Notes: a model not told the origin generated them from the letters alone. A DNA stretch of 64,000 nt from Psychrobacter sp. Choline-02u-9 (GCF_002836505.1 NZ_PJBF01000058.1:1-64000); one strand, 5' to 3'; positions 53,820 through 62,370 are shown, counted from the first letter of the stretch. Translations and numbers: made by a program.

Positions 53820-54233
53820 ATGATTGATTTCGGCGTAGAAGTACAGGAGTTGCTGACAGCATGGGGTAACTGGGTGTTGGCAGAAGGCAACGGTTTAGGA
53901 TATTCAAGTCCGATGGCTAGTCTAATGCGTGGACATGTTGTAGAGAAAAGCAAAGTACGTTCTGCTATGTTTCTCACTGATGACGAAGCACTAAAAGTAG
54001 AAAGACTAGTAACCATTTTATGCGAATGTAAACCCTTAGAAGGCAAGATTTTAAAGCTAAAATATATTGACCGTATGAGCACCAATGGCATAGCAGAGTA
54101 TTATCTAACGCCGCTCAAGTATGGCAAGGATAGCGTTAACAAAGTGAGCTCGCATACCGCTGTACAGCATATAGCACGTGCTGAAGGATTTATCGCAGGT
54201 TTAATAGTTGGCCAAACAAGGTTAAGCCACTGA
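53820..54233 (+). CDS. Phage antitermination protein Q-like
   Basis: This 137-residue protein has LLTAWGNWVLAEGNGLGYSSPM, FLTDDEALKVERLVTIL, a basic segment and a C-terminal helix-turn-helix-like region (NGIAEYYLTPLKYGKD..., HTAVQHIARAEGFIAGL). This resembles lambdoid Q-type antiterminators / late regulators (Phage_antitermQ), though similarity is judged by eye. The ATG at 53820 is chosen over the TTG at 53808. It directly precedes the first operator block, so it may control the gene downstream. Confidence 0.6.
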   Translation: MIDFGVEVQELLTAWGNWVLAEGNGLGYSSPMASLMRGHVVEKSKVRSAMFLTDDEALKVERLVTILCECKPLEGKILKLKYIDRMSTNGIAEYYLTPLKYGKDSVNKVSSHTAVQHIARAEGFIAGLIVGQTRLSH

Positions 54234-54316
54234 CGCTACACTGCCAATAATAAAGCGGCCATACTTTAATAAGTGCGGCTTTTTTAATGCTAAGTAAATA
54301 ACTAGGCATAAACTTG

Positions 54317-54380
54317 CATCCCAATTAGGGCATAGCTTCACCCTAGTTAGGATGCCCATAATACAGGCTTGAGCCATACT
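54317..54380 (+). promoter_or_regulatory. Operator block A: two CAYCCYARTTAGG sites and CATACT
   Basis: Two 22-base-spaced sites (starts 54317 and 54339), with CACCCTAGTTAGGATGC at the second, then 18 bases and CATACTGATAAC at 54375. The same architecture recurs at 57406-57469. The second site covers the -35 position for a -10 at CATACT, suggesting an activator-dependent promoter for the 723-residue gene. Confidence 0.6.
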
Positions 54381-54445
54381 GATAACCTCAATCAACGTTA
54401 GTTTCAATCTGAAAACTTGAGCTAACAACATCATAGGTGGTAATT

Positions 54446-56617
54446 ATGGCAGCCGTATCTAAAGCAGCAGTGCAAAAGATTGTAGATAAGTATCGTAAGG
54501 CAGGGCTTGGCGACCAAGAGATCGCCATTAAGCTACTCAAACGAAAAGATAACGTAGGCAAAAACCTACAAACAGCCGTTGAAAGGTATCAAGAGGCGGG
54601 ATCACAAACACCCCTTGAGGATGTTATGGGTATGTTTAACCTGAACCCAAGCCGAGCGAAAGGCAGCCGTGTCGCAGGCCAATCAAGCCCCAATGCATCA
54701 ATAGGCGATAAGCTAAGCTCATACGCAACAAGTGCCGCGATGGGCTTGGCTGATGCAGGCGCAGGCATCGTGCAGATGAATAAACAATTTGCAGATAAAG
54801 CTAACACAGTCGCTAACAGCGTACTTGGAACAAATCTAGATACCAATGCAGCAGGTCGCTATAACAAAGAGTATGAGCAAGCAAATTTAGCCACTGATGG
54901 CGCTCGTTCGGTTGCAGGTCGTGACGGTGGCGATTGGGTTCGCGGTGGTACTGAGATTGCGGCGACTTTGCCAATTTATGCAGGTAGTCGTGGTGCTTCT
55001 TTAAGTGCTCGAATGGCTGACCAAGGCGTGAGAGGTGCAGCAGTTGGTGCAGCTCAATATGCAGACGATACAGATGATAGACTGCTTAATATGGGCGTAG
55101 GCGCAGCAGGTGGTGCTATCGGTCAAGGTGTTGGTGAGAAAGTCGCTAGCGCAGTCGGCAAAGGCGTAACGAAGGCGGTCAACGCTAAGAACGGTCGCCT
55201 TGCACCAGCTTACAAAGAGATTGACGACTTAGGCAAGCAGTTTGATGTTAGAACGTCCGTTGGCGATATCAAAGGCGGCGGCGTTATTAAGAACACAGAA
55301 ACTCATCTCGAGCGCATACCAATAGTAGGTATGGGCAAGTTTAGAGAAGGGCAACACAGTCAAGCGAAAGTCGCATCACGTAAAATCACCGGTAAACTTA
55401 AAGCTGTTATGGCTGACACAGACTACAAGGCATTGCCAACTATCAGACAAGCAGCCGCAGCAGGTGATAGAAACGCAGCGCGTGTGCTGAACATCGTTGA
55501 GACAGCAGGTGACGACACAGGGCGCGTACTACAAGCGAGTGCAGAGGTTCGCGCCTTCCGTGAGGGTAAGATTGCATCAAGATTGTATGACAAAGTAGAT
55601 GAAGCAGTTGTAGCGAGTGGCAACGACATTGTTACGCCTACCAATACGCAGTCAGCACTAATAAAAACGCTTGATGAACAAGCGGCATCTTTATCGCCTG
55701 ATGATGTTATTGTTCGAGAGCTCACAGGCATACAAGCCAATTTAGCGGATGCAGCCAAACCGAAAGACTTTGCTAATATGCGTCAGTTGCGATCAAGACT
55801 TGGTAATCTTGCAAGTGAGCTAGGGATAAGCGGAAAAGGTGCGGCATCAAAAGCTATCGGTGACTTGCGACAAGCGGTCGACGATGATATAGCAGCCTTT
55901 GCGCTTAACTCAGGTAACGCAGGTATCAAAAAAGCCTACCAACGTGCAGACAAGTTTTATAAGAATGCAATGAAGCGTGCGGACAAGGCTATTGCCAATG
56001 CAATGGATAGTAACAAGCCCGATGAAATTTACAAAGCATTTATTAAAACAGGTCAAGGCGATAGAGCTAACAACTTCTATCGAGCATTAGACCCAAAAGG
56101 GCAAGCGGCATTGCGTTATCAGATGGCTGACCAGGCTATCAATAAGGCCACAAATGAAAGTACAGGTAGTTTCAGCCCTGCCAACTTCGCAAAAGAATTT
56201 GAGCGATTGAGTGATCCATATAGCAATATCTTCAAAGGTGAAGACAAGAGGCAGATGGACGGACTAGTTAAACTCATGCGACACGTTGAGCGTGCAGGTC
56301 AATACAAAGAGAATCCACCAACAGGAGTAAGACTGACTGATATTGCTATGGTTGGTGGTGTCATGTCCAATCCAATAGGAACCGCAAAAATTGCAGGGAT
56401 GGCAGCACTAGCTAAAACGCTACTAACCACCAACGCAGGCAAAAACCTACTGCTAGCAGCTAACAAACTACCGGAACACAAACAAGTTGCATTGGATAAT
56501 CTACTAAAGATGGCAGCTAAACTGTCAGCGGCGGCAGGTGCCAAGACAGGTCAAGAAGCTAATAACAGTGTAGCAGGCACGAAAATTGCCAATAATGCAC
56601 CGCTAACATCGTTCTAA
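54446..56617 (+). CDS. Ala/Gly-rich phage-like protein (possible ejection/internal virion protein)
   Basis: This 723-residue protein is of no recognised family. A helical N terminus (VQKIVDKYRKAGLGDQEIA) leads to long Ala/Gly-rich stretches (for example VGAAGGAIGQGVGEKVASAV), a coiled central part and a C-terminal hydrophobic helix pair. Such composition is seen in phage internal virion, DNA-ejection or tail-associated proteins. No protease, capsid or portal motif. AGGTGG precedes the ATG at 54446. Driven by operator block A. Confidence 0.65.
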   Translation: MAAVSKAAVQKIVDKYRKAGLGDQEIAIKLLKRKDNVGKNLQTAVERYQEAGSQTPLEDVMGMFNLNPSRAKGSRVAGQSSPNASIGDKLSSYATSAAMGLADAGAGIVQMNKQFADKANTVANSVLGTNLDTNAAGRYNKEYEQANLATDGARSVAGRDGGDWVRGGTEIAATLPIYAGSRGASLSARMADQGVRGAAVGAAQYADDTDDRLLNMGVGAAGGAIGQGVGEKVASAVGKGVTKAVNAKNGRLAPAYKEIDDLGKQFDVRTSVGDIKGGGVIKNTETHLERIPIVGMGKFREGQHSQAKVASRKITGKLKAVMADTDYKALPTIRQAAAAGDRNAARVLNIVETAGDDTGRVLQASAEVRAFREGKIASRLYDKVDEAVVASGNDIVTPTNTQSALIKTLDEQAASLSPDDVIVRELTGIQANLADAAKPKDFANMRQLRSRLGNLASELGISGKGAASKAIGDLRQAVDDDIAAFALNSGNAGIKKAYQRADKFYKNAMKRADKAIANAMDSNKPDEIYKAFIKTGQGDRANNFYRALDPKGQAALRYQMADQAINKATNESTGSFSPANFAKEFERLSDPYSNIFKGEDKRQMDGLVKLMRHVERAGQYKENPPTGVRLTDIAMVGGVMSNPIGTAKIAGMAALAKTLLTTNAGKNLLLAANKLPEHKQVALDNLLKMAAKLSAAAGAKTGQEANNSVAGTKIANNAPLTSF

Positions 56618-56708
56618 TTACTTGTTAGATATAGATTGCTTAAAGCACTTTAGTTTGGTTATAGTGCTTTTCAGGCATTATATTTTAACTACTACGCTGG
56701 AGAATAGA

Positions 56709-57320
56709 TTGAAGTCATTTTTAGTAAGACTACTTCAAGTCCTATGGATTATTGGATTCGCAGTTGTGTTAGGTGGTATTTTTGCCAATATTTCATCCTA
56801 CAATGAATTGCCTGCCGCGGTGTTCGGTGCATGTGCATGGCTCATTTTCTTTGCAGTAATTCAATACTTACTTTTTGCTACTCTTGATCCTAGGGCCCTA
56901 TTCGATGGCAGCATGATGCCTAACAATAAAGGCGGTATTACTAGAAGGTCTTTTGCTATTGGTATTGCTACTAGCTTGGCATTGGTAGTAATAAGCGGCG
57001 TTACAGCTAAGCTATATCTTACCTATCAAGATAATCAAAAACTTGAAGCTGGTAGTGATATTGATTTTTACAGCGAAAGACTTACAGAAATTACCTACCG
57101 CCATGACTTTACAGATTGCTACTACACTGAAGAGGACAAACCAAAGAAAGCTGATGTGCAGCAGATAGCTAAAAACTTAGAAAATCAAGGTGTTGTTGGA
57201 TTGAATATACTCGTAGAAATAGCAGATCGTAACGACAAAATAGGCGAAGCCTTTCGGTGTGCAATTAGGGAAGATATGAGTATTGATGAAATTGCAACGA
57301 TAGCCGGCATTGATTACTAA
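56709..57320 (+). CDS. Small membrane protein of the element
   Basis: This 203-residue protein has two N-terminal hydrophobic helices (about residues 8-27 and 33-60), a third at about 85-105, and a soluble C-terminal part with Cys. The TTG at 56709 is chosen because GGAG lies just upstream; a longer TTG form from 56622 has no ribosome binding site. Family not recognised. Ends with a terminator before operator block B, so it belongs to the block A transcription unit. Confidence 0.65.
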   Translation: MKSFLVRLLQVLWIIGFAVVLGGIFANISSYNELPAAVFGACAWLIFFAVIQYLLFATLDPRALFDGSMMPNNKGGITRRSFAIGIATSLALVVISGVTAKLYLTYQDNQKLEAGSDIDFYSERLTEITYRHDFTDCYYTEEDKPKKADVQQIAKNLENQGVVGLNILVEIADRNDKIGEAFRCAIREDMSIDEIATIAGIDY

Positions 57321-57343
57321 TAAACCAACTGTATCTTAAGAAC

Positions 57344-57376
57344 CAAAACCCACCCATTAATCGGTGGGTTTTTTCA
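57344..57376 (+). terminator. Intrinsic terminator inside the element
   Basis: A ten-pair stem AAAACCCACC/GGTGGGTTTT with an 8-base loop and T-run separates the two element transcription units. Confidence 0.9.
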
Positions 57377-57405
57377 ATTATATGTTCTCTTAATCGATCA
57401 ACTAG

Positions 57406-57469
57406 CACCCTAGTTAGGATGCGAACTCACCCCAACTAGGATGGCAGCCCGCTAAGCTTTTAGCATACT
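57406..57469 (+). promoter_or_regulatory. Operator block B: two CAYCCYARYTAGG sites and CATACT
   Basis: Sites start at 57406 (CACCCTAGTTAGGATGC) and 57428 (CACCCCAACTAGGATGG), 22 bases apart, then 18 bases and CATACTGATAAC at 57464. It matches block A in motif, 22-base repeat distance, 18-base gap and the following CTCA/TCAAATCAACG leader. It precedes the AlpA-like gene. Confidence 0.65.
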
Positions 57470-57518
57470 GATAACTCAAATCAACGCCAAGTAACGGCAT
57501 GACACAGGAGTTAGCAAT

Positions 57519-57749
57519 ATGCTAAATGTATCAAACAATCCGCAAAGCTCAACCCAATTGCATCCGCAAGGGCAGACACGTATTAAGACAGCAGCGTCCC
57601 TAGTAGGTGTTCATCATCAGACACTCCGTCGGTGGTGGAAAGCTGACAAGTTCCCAAGACCAATTGATATCAACGGCATTCTATTATTTAGAAATGCTGA
57701 CCTATTATCGTGGCTTGAACGCCAACATTCAGCTAGCAAGGGGGCTTAA
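57519..57749 (+). CDS. AlpA-family regulator (MerR-like HTH)
   Basis: This 76-residue DNA-binding protein has RIKTAASLVGVHHQTLRRWWKADKFPRP, an AlpA/MerR-type winged helix recognition region, followed by LLFRNADLLSWLER. AlpA proteins act as excision/late regulators in P4-like satellites and cryptic prophages. CAGGAG lies upstream of the ATG. First gene of the long overlapping cluster to 62006. Confidence 0.9.
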   Translation: MLNVSNNPQSSTQLHPQGQTRIKTAASLVGVHHQTLRRWWKADKFPRPIDINGILLFRNADLLSWLERQHSASKGA

Positions 57750-57751
57750 TC

Positions 57752-58033
57752 ATGACTACTACAGCCACCGGCCCAGTGACCAACCAGCCAGCACCTAAAA
57801 CACAGATTGACACTGTTAGAGCGCACCTGATGACAGGGGCAACAATCACTACTTGGGATGCTTACCGCCTTTATCAAATCACATGCCTAGCACAGCGCAT
57901 TCATGACCTAAGAACCGCAGGGCTAACCATTCAAAGCGAGATAGTCACGCACAATGACAAGCGTTTTTCGGTCTATTGGCTTGATGAGCAGACATTACTT
58001 GAAAGCGAACTATCTAACAGCGAGGGGAACTAA
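57752..58033 (+). CDS. Small HTH protein (HTH_39-like winged helix)
   Basis: This 93-residue protein has TVRAHLMTGATITTWDAYRLYQITCLAQRIHDLRTAGLTIQSE, which fits the winged-helix HTH_39 domain found in phage and satellite genes (parts shown: TITTWDAYRLYQI, LAQRIHDLRTAGL). It follows the AlpA-like gene by two bases (stop TAA to ATG), so translation is coupled. Probable DNA-binding regulator. Confidence 0.75.
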   Translation: MTTTATGPVTNQPAPKTQIDTVRAHLMTGATITTWDAYRLYQITCLAQRIHDLRTAGLTIQSEIVTHNDKRFSVYWLDEQTLLESELSNSEGN

Positions 58034-58321
58034 ATGAATAACCACCCTAGCATATCAATCGACACCCCAGCCAGCCGCTTAGTGACCGTGGATAGTCTGT
58101 ACTTACGTCTTATGTATGACCGCATACAGGACATTTACCGCGATACTGACCACCTAGCCACCGCGCTAGATGCTATCAAAACAAAAGATGAGGTTAGCCA
58201 AGGCGTTCTTGTGGCAGTCAAAGCCGCACTTTATGCCAATAGCGAGCTGGCAGGTATTGTTAGCGACATGTTTTGTGACCACGCATTACCGTACCAAGCG
58301 GAGGCAACAAGCCATGAGTAA
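58034..58321 (+). CDS. Small hypothetical protein of the element
   Basis: This 95-residue acidic helical protein begins directly after the previous stop codon and overlaps the next ATG by 8 bases. No recognised domain. Part of the tightly packed cluster downstream of operator block B. Confidence 0.7.
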   Translation: MNNHPSISIDTPASRLVTVDSLYLRLMYDRIQDIYRDTDHLATALDAIKTKDEVSQGVLVAVKAALYANSELAGIVSDMFCDHALPYQAEATSHE

Positions 58322-58595
58322 TAACGATCTAGTAAACGAAGTTATAGACAGGTTAAAAAATGAAGGGTTTTTGATGATAACTGATGAATTTATAGATCAG
58401 CTAATCATTACCCTACATGCTAACGTGACCGCCATTAATAGTCTGACTGAGATAGTAGAAGTAGAAAATAAAATGCTAGCTCTACGCGGTTCGCTACCTA
58501 CAGGTAGTAGGCAAGTAGATTCGCTTAAAGGATTGTCGACCCGAATAGCAGAAATCGCTTTTAACGTGGAAGGGGTGAGAGATGAGCAAAGATAA
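58314..58595 (+). CDS. Small hypothetical protein of the element
   Basis: This 93-residue protein begins at ATG 58314 with GCGGAGGC upstream and overlaps the preceding gene by 8 bases and the next by 14. It looks helical (FLMITDEFIDQLIITLHANV). No recognised domain. An upstream in-frame TTG (58170) is rejected because the region is coding for the previous gene. Confidence 0.7.
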   Translation: MSNNDLVNEVIDRLKNEGFLMITDEFIDQLIITLHANVTAINSLTEIVEVENKMLALRGSLPTGSRQVDSLKGLSTRIAEIAFNVEGVRDEQR

Positions 58596-59208
58596 GAAAA
58601 ACGACCTAACATTCTGTGATGTGGAGCACGATAGCCAGAATGTCACGAATTTGAGCCTTTATCATAAGAATTTGAGTGTAAATAGCCAAAATTTGAGCCT
58701 AAATGCTGCTATTTTGAGTCTTATTCGCAATATTAAAAATAGGGCCGTTAAATCAGCAGAAAGCACAAAAAACCACATGTTTTCTGGCGGTGGAAAAAAA
58801 GGATGTAACAGGGGAGATTACCCATTTTTAGGTAGTTTTTTGACATCTAGTAATAACGAAAACCATCGCTTTACAAGTCATGATAACAAGCGTTATCATA
58901 ACCCCACAACAAAACATTCAGCGGCAAAGCCAAGTCGTCAACCTTTGGCTATTTTTGTGTCTAAAACTGACCTGATTAACACCCAGAAAGTTACCACGGA
59001 CACAGATAACAACGTAATAAGTAGTAATCGTTATACCTATGGCACTGGACACAGTGACGTAAGTTATGACGGGATGAGTGAACCTAATAAAATACCCCTT
59101 TGGGGAAATAAGTTCCGCGGCCTGAATGCCGTTGTTGTAATCCCGTTTATACCCTTTTTTAAGCATACCCTCACACATACAAAACATTCAGGAGGCTATC
59201 ATGCCTAA
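58582..59208 (+). CDS. Hypothetical protein with heptad NLS repeats
   Basis: This 208-residue low-complexity basic/hydrophilic protein starts at ATG 58582 after AAGGGGTGAG. The part NLSLYHK-NLSVNSQ-NLSLNAA-ILSLIRN is a 7-residue repeat (DNA 58,647-58,730), which equals four 21-base units with TTGAG. The rest has no recognised domain. The frame may encode a protein, or the repeat may be a DNA site inside the frame. Confidence 0.5.
   Translation: MSKDKKNDLTFCDVEHDSQNVTNLSLYHKNLSVNSQNLSLNAAILSLIRNIKNRAVKSAESTKNHMFSGGGKKGCNRGDYPFLGSFLTSSNNENHRFTSHDNKRYHNPTTKHSAAKPSRQPLAIFVSKTDLINTQKVTTDTDNNVISSNRYTYGTGHSDVSYDGMSEPNKIPLWGNKFRGLNAVVVIPFIPFFKHTLTHTKHSGGYHA
58647..58730. repeat. Four 21-bp TTGAG repeats
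   Basis: TTGAG occurs at 58651, 58672, 58693 and 58714, exactly 21 bases apart, in units like GAATTTGAGCCTTTAT. The period is both two helical turns and seven codons, so it may be iterons for a replication protein or a heptad peptide repeat. Confidence 0.6.
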
Positions 59209-59782
59209 TTCAATCCGTACGACCTCAAACATTCAAACCACTACTAACAGCACACCAGCCACATTCAAGGCAGGTGATAGCGTGCTATGCCCGTCTGTGG
59301 GCTTTGCTGCTTACAAGCTATTCAATGATAAAGAATATGATTGTTTAGGCTTTACCCTCAACAGCAAAACATACCATTACCGAAATGACGGCAAAGTAAG
59401 CCGTGATGATGCCTTACCGTCACTATTCCATGACACGCCAGCAAACCGCCAAGCGATAGCCACGTTATACAATGGCAGCCAATCAAGCCAGCGCACCGTA
59501 ATAGACATAACCGAACCGAACGACAATGAAGTTATTGTTATGTCATCTTTTGAGTTATCAGATATTGCTTGTGACCTTGAGAGCGCAGCCGTTGTTATAA
59601 GTGACATTGGCAAGCTATTAGCACTCATTCACTATGAAAAAATAGAACCTCATGTTGCTATATCAATGGCACGCTTAACGCATGACACCACTGAAACATG
59701 GCACGAACTACTGCAAAGCCAGTTAGGTTCAATCAAAGAAACCCTAGCAATGACTCGTTACGGCAAGGAGGGCAGCCAGTGA
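59201..59782 (+). CDS. Hypothetical protein of the element
   Basis: This 193-residue protein starts at ATG 59201 with AGGAGGCT upstream and overlaps the previous stop by 8 bases. The N-terminal part (FKAGDSVLCPSVGFAAYKLF) is followed by a helical C-terminal half. No recognised domain. The cluster continues. Confidence 0.7.
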   Translation: MPNSIRTTSNIQTTTNSTPATFKAGDSVLCPSVGFAAYKLFNDKEYDCLGFTLNSKTYHYRNDGKVSRDDALPSLFHDTPANRQAIATLYNGSQSSQRTVIDITEPNDNEVIVMSSFELSDIACDLESAAVVISDIGKLLALIHYEKIEPHVAISMARLTHDTTETWHELLQSQLGSIKETLAMTRYGKEGSQ

Positions 59783-59892
59783 GAACCTACCCACCAAAAC
59801 AGAGCCGTAAGCACGCCAAGCGTAAAAGCTACTACAAGAAGTACAGAGCCACGCGCAAGCCGAACCAGTCACAAGCAAGGGGGAACGGATGA
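59779..59892 (+). CDS. Very basic 37-residue protein, GTG start
   Basis: A GTG at 59779 overlaps the previous TGA stop (GTGA) and has AAGGAGGG about 8 bases upstream, a near-perfect Shine-Dalgarno. It encodes 37 residues dense in Lys/Arg/Tyr (SRKHAKRKSYYKKYRATRK), and its TGA stop overlaps the next ATG (ATGA). A longer ATG frame from 59698 exists but has no such site. It may bind nucleic acid; unknown otherwise. Confidence 0.6.
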   Translation: MRTYPPKQSRKHAKRKSYYKKYRATRKPNQSQARGNG

Positions 59893-62006
59893 CCACCACA
59901 CCAACAGACACCCATGAAAAAGCCCACGCATTTAGCGCAGGCTTTGAAATGATAAGTAGATTTGATGCAGCCACACGGCAAGGGCTAGCAGATGACAATA
60001 TATTACTTAATCTTTATAACCTATGTGAGCAGTCATGCTCGCAAGATAAGCTATTGCACCTTGATAGCAATATTACCATAACCACAGGCTTTGATACAGG
60101 TAAGACAGTGCCCACAGCTGGCACGATAGGGTTAGTACTGAGCAGTAACCAAGATAAACCCGTCACCCTTGCCAGCATTACCGCCAACGGCAATCATGAT
60201 CCGTTAATCATTGACCGTATGCAGCCGTCCGCGTTGATCATTGGCACGTTAGATAGTGGTAATGAGCTTGTAGCGATTGATGACGCACTAGAGGACGTTG
60301 TAAAGCTGGCTTACTACCTCATAGCCGATAATGTCACGCTACTGGTAAGCCTTGATAAGCTGCTATTTAATAGCATGGTCAGTCACTTTGCCGAAATTTA
60401 TCCCGTGACTATCTTTACTACCTTAGATCAAAAAGACAAAGTTTGTAAGCCGTTCAAGGGCGAGAACGTCAAAGCCATTGTTACCAGTGATAGAAACGTA
60501 CTAGAGCATTTAGAGTATGGCAATCTAAGCTATAGAGATATATTAGCCCTTGATGATACAACCATACTCGATCTACAAGCTGAGATATGGGGCGAACCTG
60601 AACCATTAGCCAATGATCCTAGCAAACCCACACCATACCCAATAAATGCTTTCACAGGACTACTAAGGCGAGTTATTGAGTTAGTGGCGTACTACGCACA
60701 AGTGCCGCTTGCCATGGCAGGTCAGTGCGTTTTAGGGTCACTAGCACACATGGGGCAGCGGTTTATTGATGCACCTTTTGGTCATAGCCATATGGCAGCT
60801 TGCTTGATATTAATAACGGAAGGTGAAAGCGGTAGCGGTAAAACTCAAGCAATGGGCTTAACTCACTTCAAAATTAAAGAGTATGAGCGCCAGAAGTACG
60901 CTAGCTATTTAGATGATGTATCAACGTGGGAAAGTGATAAAGCTAGTTTAAAGGGTAAAGAGTTATCTACATTCTTAGATGAAAACCCAAGGCCGCAAAA
61001 TCCTAAGACATTATTTGATGATGCAACTATTGAGCCGATACTCGATAGGTTTATTAGTGGTGAAATGAGTAACGCATCGTGGACCACAGATGAAGCAGGG
61101 CAATTCTTCAATGGTCATACGATGACTGGTGACACTGCAGGCAGCGCATTGTCTGCAATTACTAAGCTATATAGTGATGGCGAAGTGTCTCGTTTACGCT
61201 CGCAAAAGTCTGCTTATGCCACACCGCAAACAGATGCACATGGCGTACGCATGACACTACTGCTACAAGGTCAACGGGTAGTGTTAGAGCAGGCATTAAC
61301 TGATCCATTGATGAATGGGCAGGGATTTTTAGCAAGGGCCTTAATTGCTTGTCCTGAAGACTTACGCGGTCAAAGAACTTGGGACGACGAGCAGCGCAGG
61401 AATGATAGCCCATATGATAATCCTGATTTGATCGCTTACTGGTCACGTTGTCATAGCTTGCTTGATCCGCTACCAGCTAGCCTACCCAATGACAGCACAG
61501 GCACACCGCAGCGTATCAAAATGCAGTGGGCAGATGGTGCAGAACAAGTCTTCTATAAACATATGCAGGCAATAGAGAATCGACAAGCACAAGGGCAGAC
61601 ATTGGAGTATTTAAAAGCGTATGCATCACGGATGGCAGAAAATGCTAGTCGTATAGCATCATTGATGGCGTTCTTTGATGAGCGCAAGGTAGTAACTATT
61701 GATGATATAACGCGCGCTTTTATGCTAGTGGAATACTCAACAGCCGAACGCTTGCGCTATCTTGATGCAACGCCAGCAGGTGAGCAGAACGATAGTGAGA
61801 AACTAAGTAGCTGGCTAGTCGATAAAGTGAGGGGTAAAAACCCACCTATATTGAATAAGTCATTTGTTACCCAAAATGCACCCAATGCACTAAGAGGCAA
61901 GAAGCTTAACGGTTTACTTGAAGACTTACAAAGTGTGGGACATATCAGGTTAGAAAGTGACGGGCGCAGGCGTTTGGTATGTATCAACCCTAAGCTGATT
62001 AATTAA
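59889..62006 (+). CDS. DUF3987 replication ATPase (YfjI-like)
   Basis: This 705-residue protein has a Walker A GESGSGKT at 312-319 (K318) and an Asp-Glu pair at 401-402 (TTDEAGQFF) suiting Walker B, with the DUF3987 context (VSRLRSQKSAYATPQTDAHG, LLLQGQRVVLEQALTDPL). Such proteins replace helicase-primase in satellites and islands. The N-terminal third has no recognised primase motif. Followed by an iteron-rich region, so it likely starts replication of the element. Confidence 0.88.
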   Translation: MTTTPTDTHEKAHAFSAGFEMISRFDAATRQGLADDNILLNLYNLCEQSCSQDKLLHLDSNITITTGFDTGKTVPTAGTIGLVLSSNQDKPVTLASITANGNHDPLIIDRMQPSALIIGTLDSGNELVAIDDALEDVVKLAYYLIADNVTLLVSLDKLLFNSMVSHFAEIYPVTIFTTLDQKDKVCKPFKGENVKAIVTSDRNVLEHLEYGNLSYRDILALDDTTILDLQAEIWGEPEPLANDPSKPTPYPINAFTGLLRRVIELVAYYAQVPLAMAGQCVLGSLAHMGQRFIDAPFGHSHMAACLILITEGESGSGKTQAMGLTHFKIKEYERQKYASYLDDVSTWESDKASLKGKELSTFLDENPRPQNPKTLFDDATIEPILDRFISGEMSNASWTTDEAGQFFNGHTMTGDTAGSALSAITKLYSDGEVSRLRSQKSAYATPQTDAHGVRMTLLLQGQRVVLEQALTDPLMNGQGFLARALIACPEDLRGQRTWDDEQRRNDSPYDNPDLIAYWSRCHSLLDPLPASLPNDSTGTPQRIKMQWADGAEQVFYKHMQAIENRQAQGQTLEYLKAYASRMAENASRIASLMAFFDERKVVTIDDITRAFMLVEYSTAERLRYLDATPAGEQNDSEKLSSWLVDKVRGKNPPILNKSFVTQNAPNALRGKKLNGLLEDLQSVGHIRLESDGRRRLVCINPKLIN

Positions 62007-62275
62007 CCTTAGCTATAACTTCGCTAATCTTAAAAAGCTGCTAAACTTGCTAAACTTTATATAGCCCTTGCCAGTCAAGGGCTTAACTTTAGGTAGTGCG
62101 CTGCTAAGCATTGCTAAACTTGCTAATCTATCGCTAAACTTGGCTAACTTTAGCGGAACTATAGCAAGTTTAGCAGAACCTTAGCAGGTACAATCTAAGC
62201 TACAGGCTATAAGTAATAAGGCTTACAGGAACTTTAGCAACTTTAGCGACTTTTTGTAGGTATAAAACTATATTG
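62007..62275. repeat. Iteron-rich candidate replication origin
   Basis: GCTAAACTT occurs at 62040, 62049, 62113 and 62133, its reverse complement AAGTTTAGC at 62166, with many variants (GCTAATCTT, GCTAACTTT, TTTAGCAACTTTAGC). About 12 copies in 250 bases, on both strands, just after the DUF3987 gene. Similar to P4-type ori/crr. Confidence 0.7.
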
Positions 62276-62370
62276 GCAGGCGTGAACGTCTGCCTTTTCT
62301 TATGTCTCTAGTAATTAAAGCATTGTTTATGTAGGGATAAATTAAACCATGTTATAATCAAGGTTATAAA

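Noticed and set aside
54245-54290. Hairpin AAAGC...GCTTTTTT after the Q-like gene
   Set aside because: The stem beyond five pairs is not complementary; too weak to call a terminator.
59698-59778. Upstream ATG extension of the basic 37-aa gene
   Set aside because: It lies in another gene's coding region without a ribosome binding site; the GTG at 59779 has an excellent one.
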